Source: Mesorhizobium ciceri biovar biserrulae WSM1271
GTDB lineage: Bacteria > Pseudomonadota > Alphaproteobacteria > Rhizobiales > Rhizobiaceae
NCBI RefSeq assembly: GCF_000185905.1
Contig: NC_014923.1
Span: forward strand, 3,433,501-3,497,500
Length of the DNA stretch: 64,000 bases
Direction: 5' to 3'
Part shown: piece after piece, positions 16,633 to 25,016 of the stretch
How the letters are laid out: every line of letters starts with the position of its first letter
Numbering within the stretch: the first letter of the stretch is position 1
Position numbers and translations under genes: made by a program
Notes under the pieces: generated by a model
Told to the model about the DNA's origin: nothing
What the model saw: the letters and a program-made list of their open reading frames with translations, nothing else
Database searches by the model: none

Positions 16633-17961
16633 ATGCGTTTGTCGCGCTATTTCCTGCCGATCCTCAAAGAAAATCCGCGCGAGGCCGAGATCGTCTCGCA
16701 CCGGCTGATGCTGCGCGCCGGCATGATCCGCCAGCAGGGGCAGGGCAGTTTCTCGTGGCTGCCGCTCGGCAAGCGGGTGCTGGACAAGGTATGCCGCATC
16801 ATCCGCGAGGAGCAGGATCGCGCCGGTGCGCTGGAAATCTTGATGCCGACCATCCAGTCGGCCGATCTGTGGCGCGAAAGCGGCCGCTATGACGACTACG
16901 GCAAGGAGATGCTGCGCATCAAGGACCGGCAGGACCGCGACATGCTCTACGGCCCCACCAATGAGGAAGTGGTCACCGAGATCGTCCGCGCCTATGTGAA
17001 GTCCTACAAGGACCTGCCGCTCAATCTCTACCACATCCAGTGGAAGTTCCGCGACGAAGTGCGGCCGCGCTTCGGCGTCATGCGGTCGCGCGAGTTCCTG
17101 ATGAAGGACGCCTATTCCTTCGATCTCGACTTCGAAGGCGCCAGGGCGGCCTACAACAGGATGTTCGTGTCCTATCTCCGGACTTTTACGCGCATGGGGC
17201 TGCAGGCTATACCGATGCGGGCCGACACCGGGCCGATCGGCGGCGATCTCAGCCACGAATTCATCATCCTGGCCGACACCGGCGAGAGCCAGGTCTACTG
17301 CCACCGCGACTATCTTGCGCTCGATGTGCCCGGCGCCAACACCGATTTTGCCAACGACGCCGAGATCGCCGACATCGTCAAAACATGGACGACGCCCTAC
17401 GCCGCCACCGACGAGATGCATGACGAGGCGGCGTGGGAGAAGATCGGCGAGAGCGACAAGGTTTCGGCGCGCGGCATCGAGGTCGGCCACATCTTCCATT
17501 TCGGCGACAAATATTCCAAGCCCATGGGCGCCAAGGTGACCGGACCCGACGGCAAGGATCATTTCGTCTCCGGCGGCTCCTACGGCATCGGTCCGTCGCG
17601 GCTGGTCGCGGCGATCATCGAAGCCAGCCATGACGACAACGGCATCATCTGGCCGGAGGCGGTGGCGCCGTTCGACATCGGACTGATCAACATGAAGGCG
17701 GGCGACGCCGAGTGCGACGGCGTCTGCGACGAACTGCATGCCGCTTTCGTCGCCGCCGGCAAGGACGTGCTCTACGACGACACCGACCAGCGGCCCGGCG
17801 GCAAGTTCGCCACCGCCGACCTGATAGGCCTTCCCTGGCAAGTGATCGTCGGACCGCGCGGTGTCGCCGCCGGCGAGATCGAGATCAAGAACCGCAAGAC
17901 CGGCGAGCGCGAGACGCTGCCGATCGCGGACGCGAAGAAGCGCTTCGGTGTCGCCGCATGA
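16633..17961 (+). CDS. proS: Prolyl-tRNA synthetase, short alphaproteobacterial form
   Basis: A 442-residue class II synthetase that charges tRNA-Pro. Motif 2 (FRDEVRPRFGVMRSREFLMKDAYSF) and motif 3 (GGSYGIGPSRLVAA) are clear, and the TNEE proline loop lies near residue 112 (YGPTNEEVVTEI). The roughly 180-residue YbaK-like editing insertion of E. coli ProS is missing and the protein runs straight from motif 2 to motif 3, as is usual in alphaproteobacteria. The anticodon-binding domain is C-terminal. The stop overlaps the lolC ATG by ATGA. Confidence 0.96.
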   Translation: MRLSRYFLPILKENPREAEIVSHRLMLRAGMIRQQGQGSFSWLPLGKRVLDKVCRIIREEQDRAGALEILMPTIQSADLWRESGRYDDYGKEMLRIKDRQDRDMLYGPTNEEVVTEIVRAYVKSYKDLPLNLYHIQWKFRDEVRPRFGVMRSREFLMKDAYSFDLDFEGARAAYNRMFVSYLRTFTRMGLQAIPMRADTGPIGGDLSHEFIILADTGESQVYCHRDYLALDVPGANTDFANDAEIADIVKTWTTPYAATDEMHDEAAWEKIGESDKVSARGIEVGHIFHFGDKYSKPMGAKVTGPDGKDHFVSGGSYGIGPSRLVAAIIEASHDDNGIIWPEAVAPFDIGLINMKAGDAECDGVCDELHAAFVAAGKDVLYDDTDQRPGGKFATADLIGLPWQVIVGPRGVAAGEIEIKNRKTGERETLPIADAKKRFGVAA

Positions 17962-19244
17962 GCGAGGCGGTGGCGGCAAGATCGGTCGGCGCCGGACCCT
18001 TTTCCATCTTCGAGCGCATGGTCGCCTGGCGCTATCTGCGTTCGCGGCGCAAGGAGACGGTGATCTCGGTGATCGCCTCGATCTCGTTCCTCGGCATCAT
18101 GCTGGGCGTCGCCACGCTGATCGTGGTCATGGCGGTGATGAACGGTTTCAGGGCGGAGCTTTTGACGCGCATCCTCGGCGTCAACGGTCACCTGATCGTG
18201 CAGCCGCTCGATTCGCCGCTGGAGGACTATGCGCAGGTCGCCAGCCGCATCAACGGTGTAGCAGGCGTTAAATACGCCATCCCGCTGATCGATGGCCAGG
18301 TGCTTGCGCAAGGCAATGTCGGCGGCGGAACCGGAGCGCTGGTTCGCGGCATACGCGGCGAGGATCTGAGCAAGATCGCCATCGTTGCCAGCAACATCAA
18401 GCAGGGTTCGATCGCCGATTTCGATTCTGGCGAGGGCGTTGCCATCGGCAAGCGCATGGCTGAGAATCTCGGCCTGACGCTTGGCGATACCATCACCTTG
18501 ATTTCGCCCGACGGCGACGTGACGCCGATCGGCACCACGCCGCGCATGAAGGGCTACAAGATCGCGGCGATCTTCGAAGTCGGCATGTCCGAATATGACA
18601 CGTCCATCGTCTACATGCCGTTTTCCGAAGCGCAGCTTTATTTCAACATGGACGGGCGGGCGCAAACGATCGAGATTTATGTCGACAATCCAGACGATGT
18701 CGATGCGCTGAAACCGAAAGTGGAGGCGGCGGCGCAGCGGCCGATCGACATGGTCGATTGGCGCCAGCGCAACGAGACCTTCTTCTCCGCGCTGCAGGTC
18801 GAACGCAACGTCATGTTCATGATCTTGACGCTGATCGTGCTGGTGGCGGCGCTGAACATCATCTCCGGCCTGATCATGCTGGTGAAGGACAAGGGCCACG
18901 ACATCGCCATCCTGCGCACCATGGGGGCGTCGCGCGGCGCCATCCTGCGCATCTTCCTGATGACGGGTGCGGCGATCGGCGTGACCGGCACGCTTGCCGG
19001 TGTGCTGCTTGGCGTACTGATCTGCACCAACATCGAATCGATCCGCCAGTTCTTCTCGTGGATGACCGGTAAGGTGCTGTTCAATCCTGAACTCTATTTC
19101 CTCAGCCAGTTGCCGGCGAAGATGGATCCGCGCGAGACGACCTATGTCGTCCTGATGGCGCTCGGCCTGTCCTTCCTGGCAACGGTGTTTCCGGCATGGC
19201 GCGCCGCGCGTCTCGATCCGGTCGAAGCCTTGAGGTACGAATAG
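17958..19244 (+). CDS. lolC: Lipoprotein-releasing ABC transporter permease (LolC/LolE family)
   Basis: A 428-residue inner-membrane permease that hands outer-membrane lipoproteins to LolA. The N-terminal signature FERMVAWRYLRSRRKETVISVIASISFLGIMLG is split between a cytoplasmic stretch and helix 1. A large periplasmic domain (about residues 60-270) follows, then three C-terminal helices with the FtsX-type coupling region (ILRTMGASRGAILRIF). Only one permease gene is present, so it may act as a homodimer with LolD, as proposed for LolF-type systems. The symbol is therefore approximate. Confidence 0.9.
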   Translation: MSEAVAARSVGAGPFSIFERMVAWRYLRSRRKETVISVIASISFLGIMLGVATLIVVMAVMNGFRAELLTRILGVNGHLIVQPLDSPLEDYAQVASRINGVAGVKYAIPLIDGQVLAQGNVGGGTGALVRGIRGEDLSKIAIVASNIKQGSIADFDSGEGVAIGKRMAENLGLTLGDTITLISPDGDVTPIGTTPRMKGYKIAAIFEVGMSEYDTSIVYMPFSEAQLYFNMDGRAQTIEIYVDNPDDVDALKPKVEAAAQRPIDMVDWRQRNETFFSALQVERNVMFMILTLIVLVAALNIISGLIMLVKDKGHDIAILRTMGASRGAILRIFLMTGAAIGVTGTLAGVLLGVLICTNIESIRQFFSWMTGKVLFNPELYFLSQLPAKMDPRETTYVVLMALGLSFLATVFPAWRAARLDPVEALRYE

Positions 19245-19924
19245 TGGCCGAGGTCATTATCGAGCTGAAGAGCGTCGAGCGGCACTACGTCCAGGGACCG
19301 CGAAAGCTCACCATTCTCAATGGTGCGGACTTCTCGCTGAAGCGCGGCGAGATGGTGGCGCTGGTGGCGCCGTCTGGCACCGGCAAGTCGACGCTGCTGC
19401 ACACCGCCGGCCTGCTGGAGCGTCCCGACGCCGGCGACGTCATCCTGGCCGGCCGCGCCTGCGGGCGGCTGTCCGACGACGAGCGCACGGCGATCCGCCG
19501 CAACGATGTCGGCTTCGTCTACCAGTTCCATCATCTGCTGCCGGAATTCTCGGCGCTGGAAAACATCATGATGCCGCAGCTCATCAAGGGGCTCAGCCGC
19601 AAGGATGCGGCCGAGCACGCGGCGCAGCTGCTCGATTACATGCAGATCGGCAAACGCGCGGCGCACCGGCCGTCCGAGCTCTCCGGCGGCGAACAGCAGC
19701 GCGTTGCCATTGCGCGTGCGGTCGCCAATGCGCCGCTGGTACTGCTGGCAGACGAGCCGACCGGCAATCTCGACCCGGTCACCGCGTCCTATGTGTTCGA
19801 GGCGCTGGCGGCGCTGGTCAAGCAATCGGGCCTCGCGGCGCTGATCGCCACCCACAATCACGAGCTGGCATCGCGCATGGACCGACGCGTCACCTTGGCC
19901 GACGGCAAAGTGGTGCCGCTCTAG
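19244..19924 (+). CDS. lolD: Lipoprotein-releasing ABC transporter ATP-binding protein
   Basis: A 226-residue ABC ATPase with Walker A (APSGTGKST), Q-loop region, ABC signature LSGGEQQRVAIARA and Walker B with catalytic glutamate (LVLLADEPTGNLD). The start is GTG 19244, which shares its G with the lolC TAG (TAGTG), preceded by a GAGG ribosome site. The only ATGs upstream are inside lolC. It pairs with the permease just before it. Confidence 0.93.
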   Translation: MAEVIIELKSVERHYVQGPRKLTILNGADFSLKRGEMVALVAPSGTGKSTLLHTAGLLERPDAGDVILAGRACGRLSDDERTAIRRNDVGFVYQFHHLLPEFSALENIMMPQLIKGLSRKDAAEHAAQLLDYMQIGKRAAHRPSELSGGEQQRVAIARAVANAPLVLLADEPTGNLDPVTASYVFEALAALVKQSGLAALIATHNHELASRMDRRVTLADGKVVPL

Positions 19925-20186
19925 GGCACGGCGATACTGGGGGGAGGCCGGCCTGCGAAAGGCGGCTTCCTGCGCTTCCGGTTCTACCCCGTCGCGGTAG
20001 AACGGTGCTCACGTACCCAAAAGTACGCTCCGCTCCGGTTCTCGAAATCCACCATTCTCGGCTCGGCCTGACCCCAGTCTCGTCGTGCCCTGGTCGGCGC
20101 TGGGCAACCGTCGTTCGCCCGTCAACCTTTTCTTAACCCTGCCGATTTGATCGCCCGGAAATTCGGGCACGGCCGGATTGTGCGCC
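19925..20186. repeat. Palindromic intergenic repeat region after lolD
   Basis: There is no gene here. Two hairpin units are visible: TTCTACC/GGTAGAA (19982-19988 and 19996-20002) and CGTAC/GTACG (20012-20016 and 20023-20027), flanked by two copies of a CCGGTTCT word (about 19977 and 20034). This layout resembles the rhizobial intergenic mosaic repeats I know from other genomes; copy number cannot be judged from one window. The rest of the stretch shows nothing notable until the SOS promoter. Confidence 0.55.
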
Positions 20187-20221
20187 TTGACATTTGAACA
20201 AAATTAGAACAAAATACGAAC
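20187..20221 (+). promoter_or_regulatory. SOS promoter with a triple GAAC LexA operator
   Basis: TTGACA at 20187-20192 is followed by GAAC at 20196-20199, 20207-20210 and 20218-20221, each separated by exactly 7 nt. This makes two overlapping copies of GAAC-N7-GAAC, the direct-repeat operator bound by LexA in alphaproteobacteria. The spacers are A/T-rich, as in known sites. LexA bound here would cover the -10 region of the promoter serving the short gene at 20244. Chance occurrence of three in-phase tetramers is very unlikely. Confidence 0.8.
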
Positions 20222-20243
20222 ATATCAACAACAGGAGAGAGTT

Positions 20244-20330
20244 ATGACCGATCTGGTTCAGGATGTCATCTCACTGGTTTGCATGAGCACCTTTCTCGTC
20301 TCCATGGCGATCTGGATTGGAGCCATGTGA
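20244..20330 (+). CDS. 28-residue putative membrane peptide under SOS control (SidA-like)
   Basis: An ATG with a strong AGGAGAGAG ribosome site (about 20233-20240) opens a 28-codon frame ending TGA 20330. The product (MTDLVQDVISLVCMSTFLVS, then MAIWIGAM) has a short acidic N-terminus and a single hydrophobic helix over about residues 8-28. The gene lies 23 bp after the triple LexA operator and is followed by a 7-bp GC hairpin (20334-20349). Caulobacter SidA is a 29-residue inner-membrane SOS protein that blocks division. The same size, topology and control suggest a counterpart, but I cannot claim sequence homology. Confidence 0.65.
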   Translation: MTDLVQDVISLVCMSTFLVSMAIWIGAM

Positions 20331-20333
20331 TTT

Positions 20334-20349
20334 GGCGGCGTTCGCCGCC
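20334..20349 (+). terminator. GC hairpin after the SOS peptide gene
   Basis: A perfect 7-bp stem GGCGGCG-TT-CGCCGCC begins 3 nt after the stop codon. It has no T-tract, so it may only stabilise the 3' end or assist Rho-dependent termination. Confidence 0.4.
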
Positions 20350-20443
20350 GTGGGTCCCATGCGGTCGAAGACCGCTCCGCCGTTAAGCTTTTCTTGCCGC
20401 AGCGACGTTAGAGTGCCCCGGCAAGACAGGGAGCAACGTCCAG

Positions 20444-21694
20444 GTGTCGCCCATCGTCACGGCCATTCTGGTGGCCAGCAATCTCGGGCTGATCTTTCTG
20501 TTGATGACGGTGCCGCTTGGTTTGCGCACGGTCCGGCTGACCTGTCTGGTGGCGATGGATCGGCAGCGCCTCTGGCAGGCGCTGTGGCCGCTCGGCAGCG
20601 ATGCCGGCTGGTCCGGTGAGATCCTGTCCGCCGAGGCCCCGGACGGCGAGGGCGTGGCCCGCATCACGCTGTCCTGGGAAGGTCGCGACGGCAAGCCGAT
20701 CGAACGCAAGTCGCGGTTTGAAGACGTCGTCGAAGGCAGCCGCTTCTCGATGCGTGTCATCGAGGATACGGCACTCGACGCTTCGTTCTGGAAGGATTTT
20801 CGCGAAACCGCCGAACTCGTTTCGGAAGGCAACAGCACGCGGGTGACGCTCAGCCAGACCGATCGCTATCGTGGCGTTGCCTTCCTGGTGTTCCGCTATT
20901 TCGCCCTGCGCCGCGAACTCTCCAAGCTGCAGCGCTGGGCGCGGACCGGAAAGTATCGCAAGGGCGGCTGGTTCGAGCATCCGCTCAGCCAGGTCGGCTT
21001 TGCCGGGCTTTCGGCGCTGATCCTGTGGCCATTCTTCGGCCTTCACTTCGGCGGTTTGGCACTGGCCGCGATCCTCACATCGGTGGTCGCCTTGCATGAG
21101 CTTGGCCATATGGCGGCGTTCCGGCTTATGGGCCACAACCGTGCACGGATGATCTTCATTCCGCTGCTCGGCGGCATCGCCATTGGCGGGCGGCCCTATG
21201 ACAGCCGTTTCGAAGTGGCTTTCGTGGCATTGATGGGCGCCGGCTTCTCGGCCTTCCTGGTGCCGATCGCCATCGCCGCAAGCACCTTTGCCGGCGCGGA
21301 AGGTCACCGGCTGGCGGCGGCCCTGCTGGCGACGCTGGCGGGCTTCGCCGCACTGTTCAACATCGCCAATCTGGTGCCGGTGTGGAAGTTCGACGGCGGC
21401 CAGGTGCTGCGCCAGATCTGTCCGGGACCGGTCGCGCTGGCGCTGGCTTCCTTCTTCCTGCTCTCGGCTTTCCTGGCCGTGGGTTGGCAGGCCGGCTTTT
21501 CCGCCACCTTCCTGCTCGCGACGGGAGCGGTGTTTTCGCTCCTCAGCCTGCTGACTATGAGCAGCGGGGTGAAGCCGCGTCACGAGCTGAAGCCGATCCG
21601 CACCATCGACCGGCTGGCCATGGCGGCGGCGTTGCTGGCGGTGTTCGCCATCCATGGCTATGGCGTGTTGTGGGCCTCCGCCCAGCTGATTTGA
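20444..21694 (+). CDS. M50-type membrane metalloprotease with N-terminal SRPBCC-like domain
   Basis: A 416-residue protein starting at GTG 20444. Residues 1-25 form a membrane helix. Residues about 30-165 look like a START/SRPBCC ligand-binding fold (RITLSWEGRDGKPIERKSRF, EDTALDASFWKDFRETAEL). The C-terminal half has at least six hydrophobic helices with the site-2-protease zinc motif HELGH near residue 218 and the second motif NLVPVWKFDGGQ, whose aspartate is the third ligand. It is probably an intramembrane or membrane-embedded peptidase; the substrate is unknown. The domain order (soluble sensor-like domain fused before M50) is unusual. Confidence 0.8.
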   Translation: MSPIVTAILVASNLGLIFLLMTVPLGLRTVRLTCLVAMDRQRLWQALWPLGSDAGWSGEILSAEAPDGEGVARITLSWEGRDGKPIERKSRFEDVVEGSRFSMRVIEDTALDASFWKDFRETAELVSEGNSTRVTLSQTDRYRGVAFLVFRYFALRRELSKLQRWARTGKYRKGGWFEHPLSQVGFAGLSALILWPFFGLHFGGLALAAILTSVVALHELGHMAAFRLMGHNRARMIFIPLLGGIAIGGRPYDSRFEVAFVALMGAGFSAFLVPIAIAASTFAGAEGHRLAAALLATLAGFAALFNIANLVPVWKFDGGQVLRQICPGPVALALASFFLLSAFLAVGWQAGFSATFLLATGAVFSLLSLLTMSSGVKPRHELKPIRTIDRLAMAAALLAVFAIHGYGVLWASAQLI

Positions 21695-21715
21695 GCCGTA
21701 CCGGATCCGGAAGGA

Positions 21716-22459
21716 TCAGCCGGCTTTGCGGGCCGCTTCGACAGGCAAGGCCGTGGCGGGACCGAACACATCCTCGAAGGCGGATTTCAACGCCAGGTCA
21801 AGATCGGCCATGGTCAGGGGAAGGCCTAGGTCGACGAGGCTGGTGACGCCGTGGTCCTGCACGCCGCAAGGCACGATGCCGCTGAAATGGTCGAGATCGG
21901 GCTCGACATTGATGGCGATGCCGTGAAAACTCACCCAGCGCCGCAGCCGGATGCCTATGGCCGCGATCTTGTCCTCCGCCGGCGAGCCGTCCGGCAGAGC
22001 AGGGCGATCCGGCCGCACGACCCAGACGCCGACCCGGTCCTCGCGGCGCTCGCCCCGCACATTGAAAGCGGCAAGCGTGCCGATGATCCACTGTTCGAGC
22101 GCCGCGACGAAGGCGCGGACATCCTCGCGCCGCCGCTTCAGGTCGAGCATGACGTAAGCGACCCGCTGGCCCGGCCCATGATAGGTGTATTCGCCGCCGC
22201 GTCCGGCCGCGAAGACCGGGAAGCGGCTGGCGTCGATCAGATCCTCGCCACGGGCGCTGGTGCCGGCCGTGTAGAGCGGCGGGTGTTCGACCAACCAGAC
22301 CATTTCGCCGGCAGCGCCGCTGCGGATCGCCTCGGCGCGCGCCTCCATGAAGGCAAGTGCCTCGGGATAGGCGGTAAGGCCGGGCTCGATCAGCCATTCG
22401 ACCGGTGCCGAGCCGGGAAGCGGCAGGAACGACGTGGCGATCTGGCTGCGTTCGGTCAT
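21716..22459 (-). CDS. lipB: Lipoyl(octanoyl) transferase
   Basis: A 247-residue enzyme that moves octanoate from acyl carrier protein to lipoyl domains. Signature RGGEYTYHGPGQ, catalytic Lys164 (DKIAAIGIRL) and Cys198 (GIVPCGVQDHG) are all present, with WVSFHGIAIN between them. The ATG at 22459 (MTERSQIATSF) was chosen; the open frame runs on to 22537 but the extra residues are basic and unlike the family. It is convergent with the M50 gene, and CCGGATCCGG (21701-21710) is a palindrome in the 21-bp junction. Confidence 0.95.
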   Translation of the reverse strand: MTERSQIATSFLPLPGSAPVEWLIEPGLTAYPEALAFMEARAEAIRSGAAGEMVWLVEHPPLYTAGTSARGEDLIDASRFPVFAAGRGGEYTYHGPGQRVAYVMLDLKRRREDVRAFVAALEQWIIGTLAAFNVRGERREDRVGVWVVRPDRPALPDGSPAEDKIAAIGIRLRRWVSFHGIAINVEPDLDHFSGIVPCGVQDHGVTSLVDLGLPLTMADLDLALKSAFEDVFGPATALPVEAARKAG

Positions 22460-22693
22460 GGCGTATCGTCTTTTCGTTTGTCCATGGCGCGCCCAAAAAC
22501 GCCTCGCACCTTTGGGCGACATCAACTTGCCTTCCATATGGCGATATCAGGCGCAAACGTCCAGTTCCGGCGCTGCGTTCGGGCCCTGTGGAGCATTATG
22601 CCAATCGCCTGACATTATTGCTTGCCGTGCACTTGTTTCACCGGAAACGATTTGCTACACGCCGCGAGCCGGTCGGTTCCGGCTCTACCACGT

Positions 22694-22778
22694 GCGGTCG
22701 TGGCGGAATTGGTAGACGCGCAGCGTTGAGGTCGCTGTGGGGCAACCCGTGGAAGTTCGAGTCTTCTCGACCGCACCA
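22694..22778 (+). tRNA. tRNA-Leu (anticodon GAG)
   Basis: An 85-nt class II tRNA with encoded CCA (22776-22778). The acceptor arms GCGGTCG and CGACCGC pair fully. The anticodon stem CAGCG/CGCTG holds loop TTGAGGT with anticodon GAG at 22728-22730. A long variable arm (GTGGGGCAACCCGTG region) and a T-arm with TTCGA follow. It lies alone between lipB and mgtE; a GCCCGC/GCGGGC hairpin about 55 bp downstream could end the transcript. Confidence 0.97.
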
Positions 22779-22968
22779 TTCTCTTCCCAGAATCCGATTT
22801 GTACCGGTCTCGCCCGCTGCGGGCCGGACGCATTTCGTTGATATTCCCGCGCTTTACGCCACTTTCTTTTTGAGCGTCGGATTTTCCCAAAACCGGTTTC
22901 CTCTTTTGGGTCCGATGCTCTAGACCTGATTTGCACCTTTTCCGGGATTCTTGTGGCGGGAGGCGCTG

Positions 22969-24387
22969 GTGGAAGGCGAGCACGAACGGACGACCGGCGC
23001 CGGGGCCGCCGAGGACAACCACGCCGACATCTATGGCGAGGACGGCGCCGTGCTTTCGTCCTTCCTGGCGCGGATCGGCGCGGCGATCGCCGACCGCGAC
23101 ACGCTGACCCTCAAGCATGAAGTCGACGACCTGCACCAGTCGGAGCTCGGCGATCTGCTCGAGGCGCTGCATCCCGAACAGCGCCGCGCGCTGGTCGAAC
23201 TCCTGGGCGCCGATTTCGACTTTTCCTCGCTGACGGAGGTCGACGAGGCGATCCGTATGGAGATCGTCGACAATCTGCCCAATGCGCAGATCGCGCAGGC
23301 GGTGCAGGAGCTCGATTCCGACGACGCCGTCTACATTCTCGAGGATCTCGACCAGGAAGACCAGGACGAGATCCTGTCGCAACTGCCGTTCACCGAGCGG
23401 ATCAGGCTGCGCCGCTCGCTCGATTATCCCGAAGAGACGGCCGGCCGCCGCATGCAGACCGAGTTCGTCGCGGTTCCGCCGTTCTGGACGATCGGCCAGA
23501 CCATCGACTACATGCGCGAGGACAACAATCTTCCCGAGCGCTTCAGCCAGATCTTCGTCATCGATCCGAGCTTCAAGCTGCTCGGCGCCATCGACCTCGA
23601 CCAGATCCTGCGCACCAAACGTTCGGTCAAGGTCGAGGAGGTGATGCACGAGACGCGGCACGCCATTCCGGCCACCATGGACCAGGAAGAGGCGGCGCGG
23701 GAATTCGAGCAGTACGATCTTTTGTCGGCCGCGGTCGTCGACGAGAACGAACGGCTGGTTGGCGTTCTGACCATCGACGATGTCGTCGACGTCATCCAGC
23801 AGGAGGCCGAGGAAGATCTGATGCGCATGGGCGGCGTCGGCGACGAAGAGCTTTCCGACAGCATCTTTTCGACCTCGCGCTCACGCGTTCCGTGGCTGCT
23901 GATCAACCTTCTGACCGCGTTCCTGGCGGCGTCGGTGATCAGCCTGTTCGACCGCACGATCGAACACATCGTGGCACTGGCGGTGCTGATGCCGATCGTC
24001 GCGGGCATGGGCGGCAATGCCGGCTCGCAAACCATGACCGTCACCGTGCGGGCGTTGGCGACCAGGGATCTCGACATCTACAATGCCGGCCGCATCATTC
24101 GCCGCGAGATGGGTGTCGGCTTCATCAACGGCATCGTCTTCGCCATCCTGATCGGCATCGTCGCGGCAGCCTGGTTCCGTGATCCCAATCTGGGCGGGAT
24201 CATCGCGGCGGCGATGATCATCAACATGTTCGTGGCCGCCCTGGCCGGCATCCTGATCCCGCTGCTGCTCGATCGTTTCAAGGTCGATCCGGCGGTCGCT
24301 TCGGCGGTCTTCGTCACCACGGTTACCGACGTCGTCGGTTTCTTTGCATTTCTCGGCATTGCCACGTGGTGGTTCGGCGTGCCCTGA
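22969..24387 (+). CDS. mgtE: Magnesium transporter MgtE
   Basis: A 472-residue Mg2+ channel/transporter. The N-terminal superhelical regulatory domain (about residues 30-150) is followed by two CBS domains (about 155-280) that sense intracellular Mg2+, then five membrane helices with the pore signature MPIVAGMGGNAGSQTMTVTVRAL (split around helix 2). The GTG at 22969 was chosen because GGGAGG (22958-22963) is well placed for it; an in-frame TTG at 22951 is possible but has no ribosome site. The stop codon sits in the loop of a terminator. Confidence 0.94.
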   Translation: MEGEHERTTGAGAAEDNHADIYGEDGAVLSSFLARIGAAIADRDTLTLKHEVDDLHQSELGDLLEALHPEQRRALVELLGADFDFSSLTEVDEAIRMEIVDNLPNAQIAQAVQELDSDDAVYILEDLDQEDQDEILSQLPFTERIRLRRSLDYPEETAGRRMQTEFVAVPPFWTIGQTIDYMREDNNLPERFSQIFVIDPSFKLLGAIDLDQILRTKRSVKVEEVMHETRHAIPATMDQEEAAREFEQYDLLSAAVVDENERLVGVLTIDDVVDVIQQEAEEDLMRMGGVGDEELSDSIFSTSRSRVPWLLINLLTAFLAASVISLFDRTIEHIVALAVLMPIVAGMGGNAGSQTMTVTVRALATRDLDIYNAGRIIRREMGVGFINGIVFAILIGIVAAAWFRDPNLGGIIAAAMIINMFVAALAGILIPLLLDRFKVDPAVASAVFVTTVTDVVGFFAFLGIATWWFGVP

Positions 24388-24400
24388 GGGCACGCCTTTT
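24376..24400 (+). terminator. Intrinsic terminator with the mgtE stop codon in its loop
   Basis: A perfect 9-bp stem GGCGTGCCC/GGGCACGCC encloses exactly the TGA stop codon (24385-24387) and is followed by TTTT (24397-24400). The last three mgtE sense codons therefore form the 5' arm of the hairpin. Confidence 0.85.
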
Positions 24401-24407
24401 GGCTCAA

Positions 24408-24423
24408 TTGACTTTTACGTAAA
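24408..24423. promoter_or_regulatory. Possible MerR-family operator
   Basis: TTGACTTTTACGTAAA contains the perfect palindrome TTTACGTAAA (24414-24423) and lies 121 bp before the MerR-type gene at 24545. Sites of the TTTACGT-type are known for LiuR-like MerR regulators of branched-chain amino acid breakdown. The link to this gene is inference from proximity. Confidence 0.4.
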
Positions 24424-24544
24424 TGCCGTGCGAGGCTCGCGCGGGGCGCCATGTCGATTCCGGCATGGCATGGGTTTTGGTTCGGGACAGAAGGGTGACG
24501 CCGCCATGGCGATCGCCCCGGTGTTTCGGCGTGTGGGAGTGGCA

Positions 24545-24931
24545 ATGCGAGAATATTATTCGATCACCGAGTTGACCCGCGAGTTCGACGTGTCGACGCG
24601 GACGCTGCGCTTTTATGAGGACGAAGGGCTGGTGCAGCCGGTGCGGCGCGGCCGCACGCGGCTGTTTCGCCCCTCCGACCGGCAGCTCATTCGCCAGATC
24701 ATGCGCGGCAAAAGGCTTGGCTTCTCGATCAACGAGATTCGCGAAATCATCCAGATGTACAAGGAGCCGCCCGGCGAAGTCGGCCAGCTCAACCTGATGA
24801 TCAAGCGCATCGAGGAAAAGCGCGAGGATCTCCGGCAGAAACGCCGCGACCTCGAGGAGACGCTGGCTGAACTCGACCAGGCCGAGGAGTCTTGTGTGGA
24901 GCGGCTGGTGGAGCTTGGCGTGAATACCTAG
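24545..24931 (+). CDS. MerR-family transcriptional regulator (LiuR-like)
   Basis: A 128-residue regulator. The winged helix-turn-helix spans residues 1-70 (YSITELTREFDVSTRTLRFY, then RRGRTRLFRPSDRQLIRQIM), followed by a coiled-coil dimerisation helix (about 85-120, KRIEEKREDLRQKRRDLEET). It lacks the cysteines of metal-sensing MerR proteins. The sequence type matches LiuR-like regulators usually placed beside isovaleryl-CoA dehydrogenase genes, but no such catabolic gene is nearby, so its targets must be elsewhere. The ATG at 24545 begins the family-typical N-terminus. Confidence 0.85.
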   Translation: MREYYSITELTREFDVSTRTLRFYEDEGLVQPVRRGRTRLFRPSDRQLIRQIMRGKRLGFSINEIREIIQMYKEPPGEVGQLNLMIKRIEEKREDLRQKRRDLEETLAELDQAEESCVERLVELGVNT

Positions 24932-24974
24932 GCAGAGAGTTTGAGGGACAGCGCCCCCCTCTCTCCTGCCGGAC

Positions 24975-24997
24975 ATCTCCCCCACGAGGGGGGAGAT
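24975..24997. terminator. G/C-rich palindrome between convergent genes
   Basis: A 9-bp perfect stem ATCTCCCCC/GGGGGAGAT (24975-24983 and 24989-24997) lies between the MerR gene (+) and the methyltransferase gene (-). Similar C-run/G-run hairpins occur at two other convergent junctions here (30304-30334 and 41251-41286). It probably works as a bidirectional terminator and belongs to a repeat family. Confidence 0.6.
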
Positions 24998-25016
24998 TGG
25001 CCGCTTGAAAGCCAGC

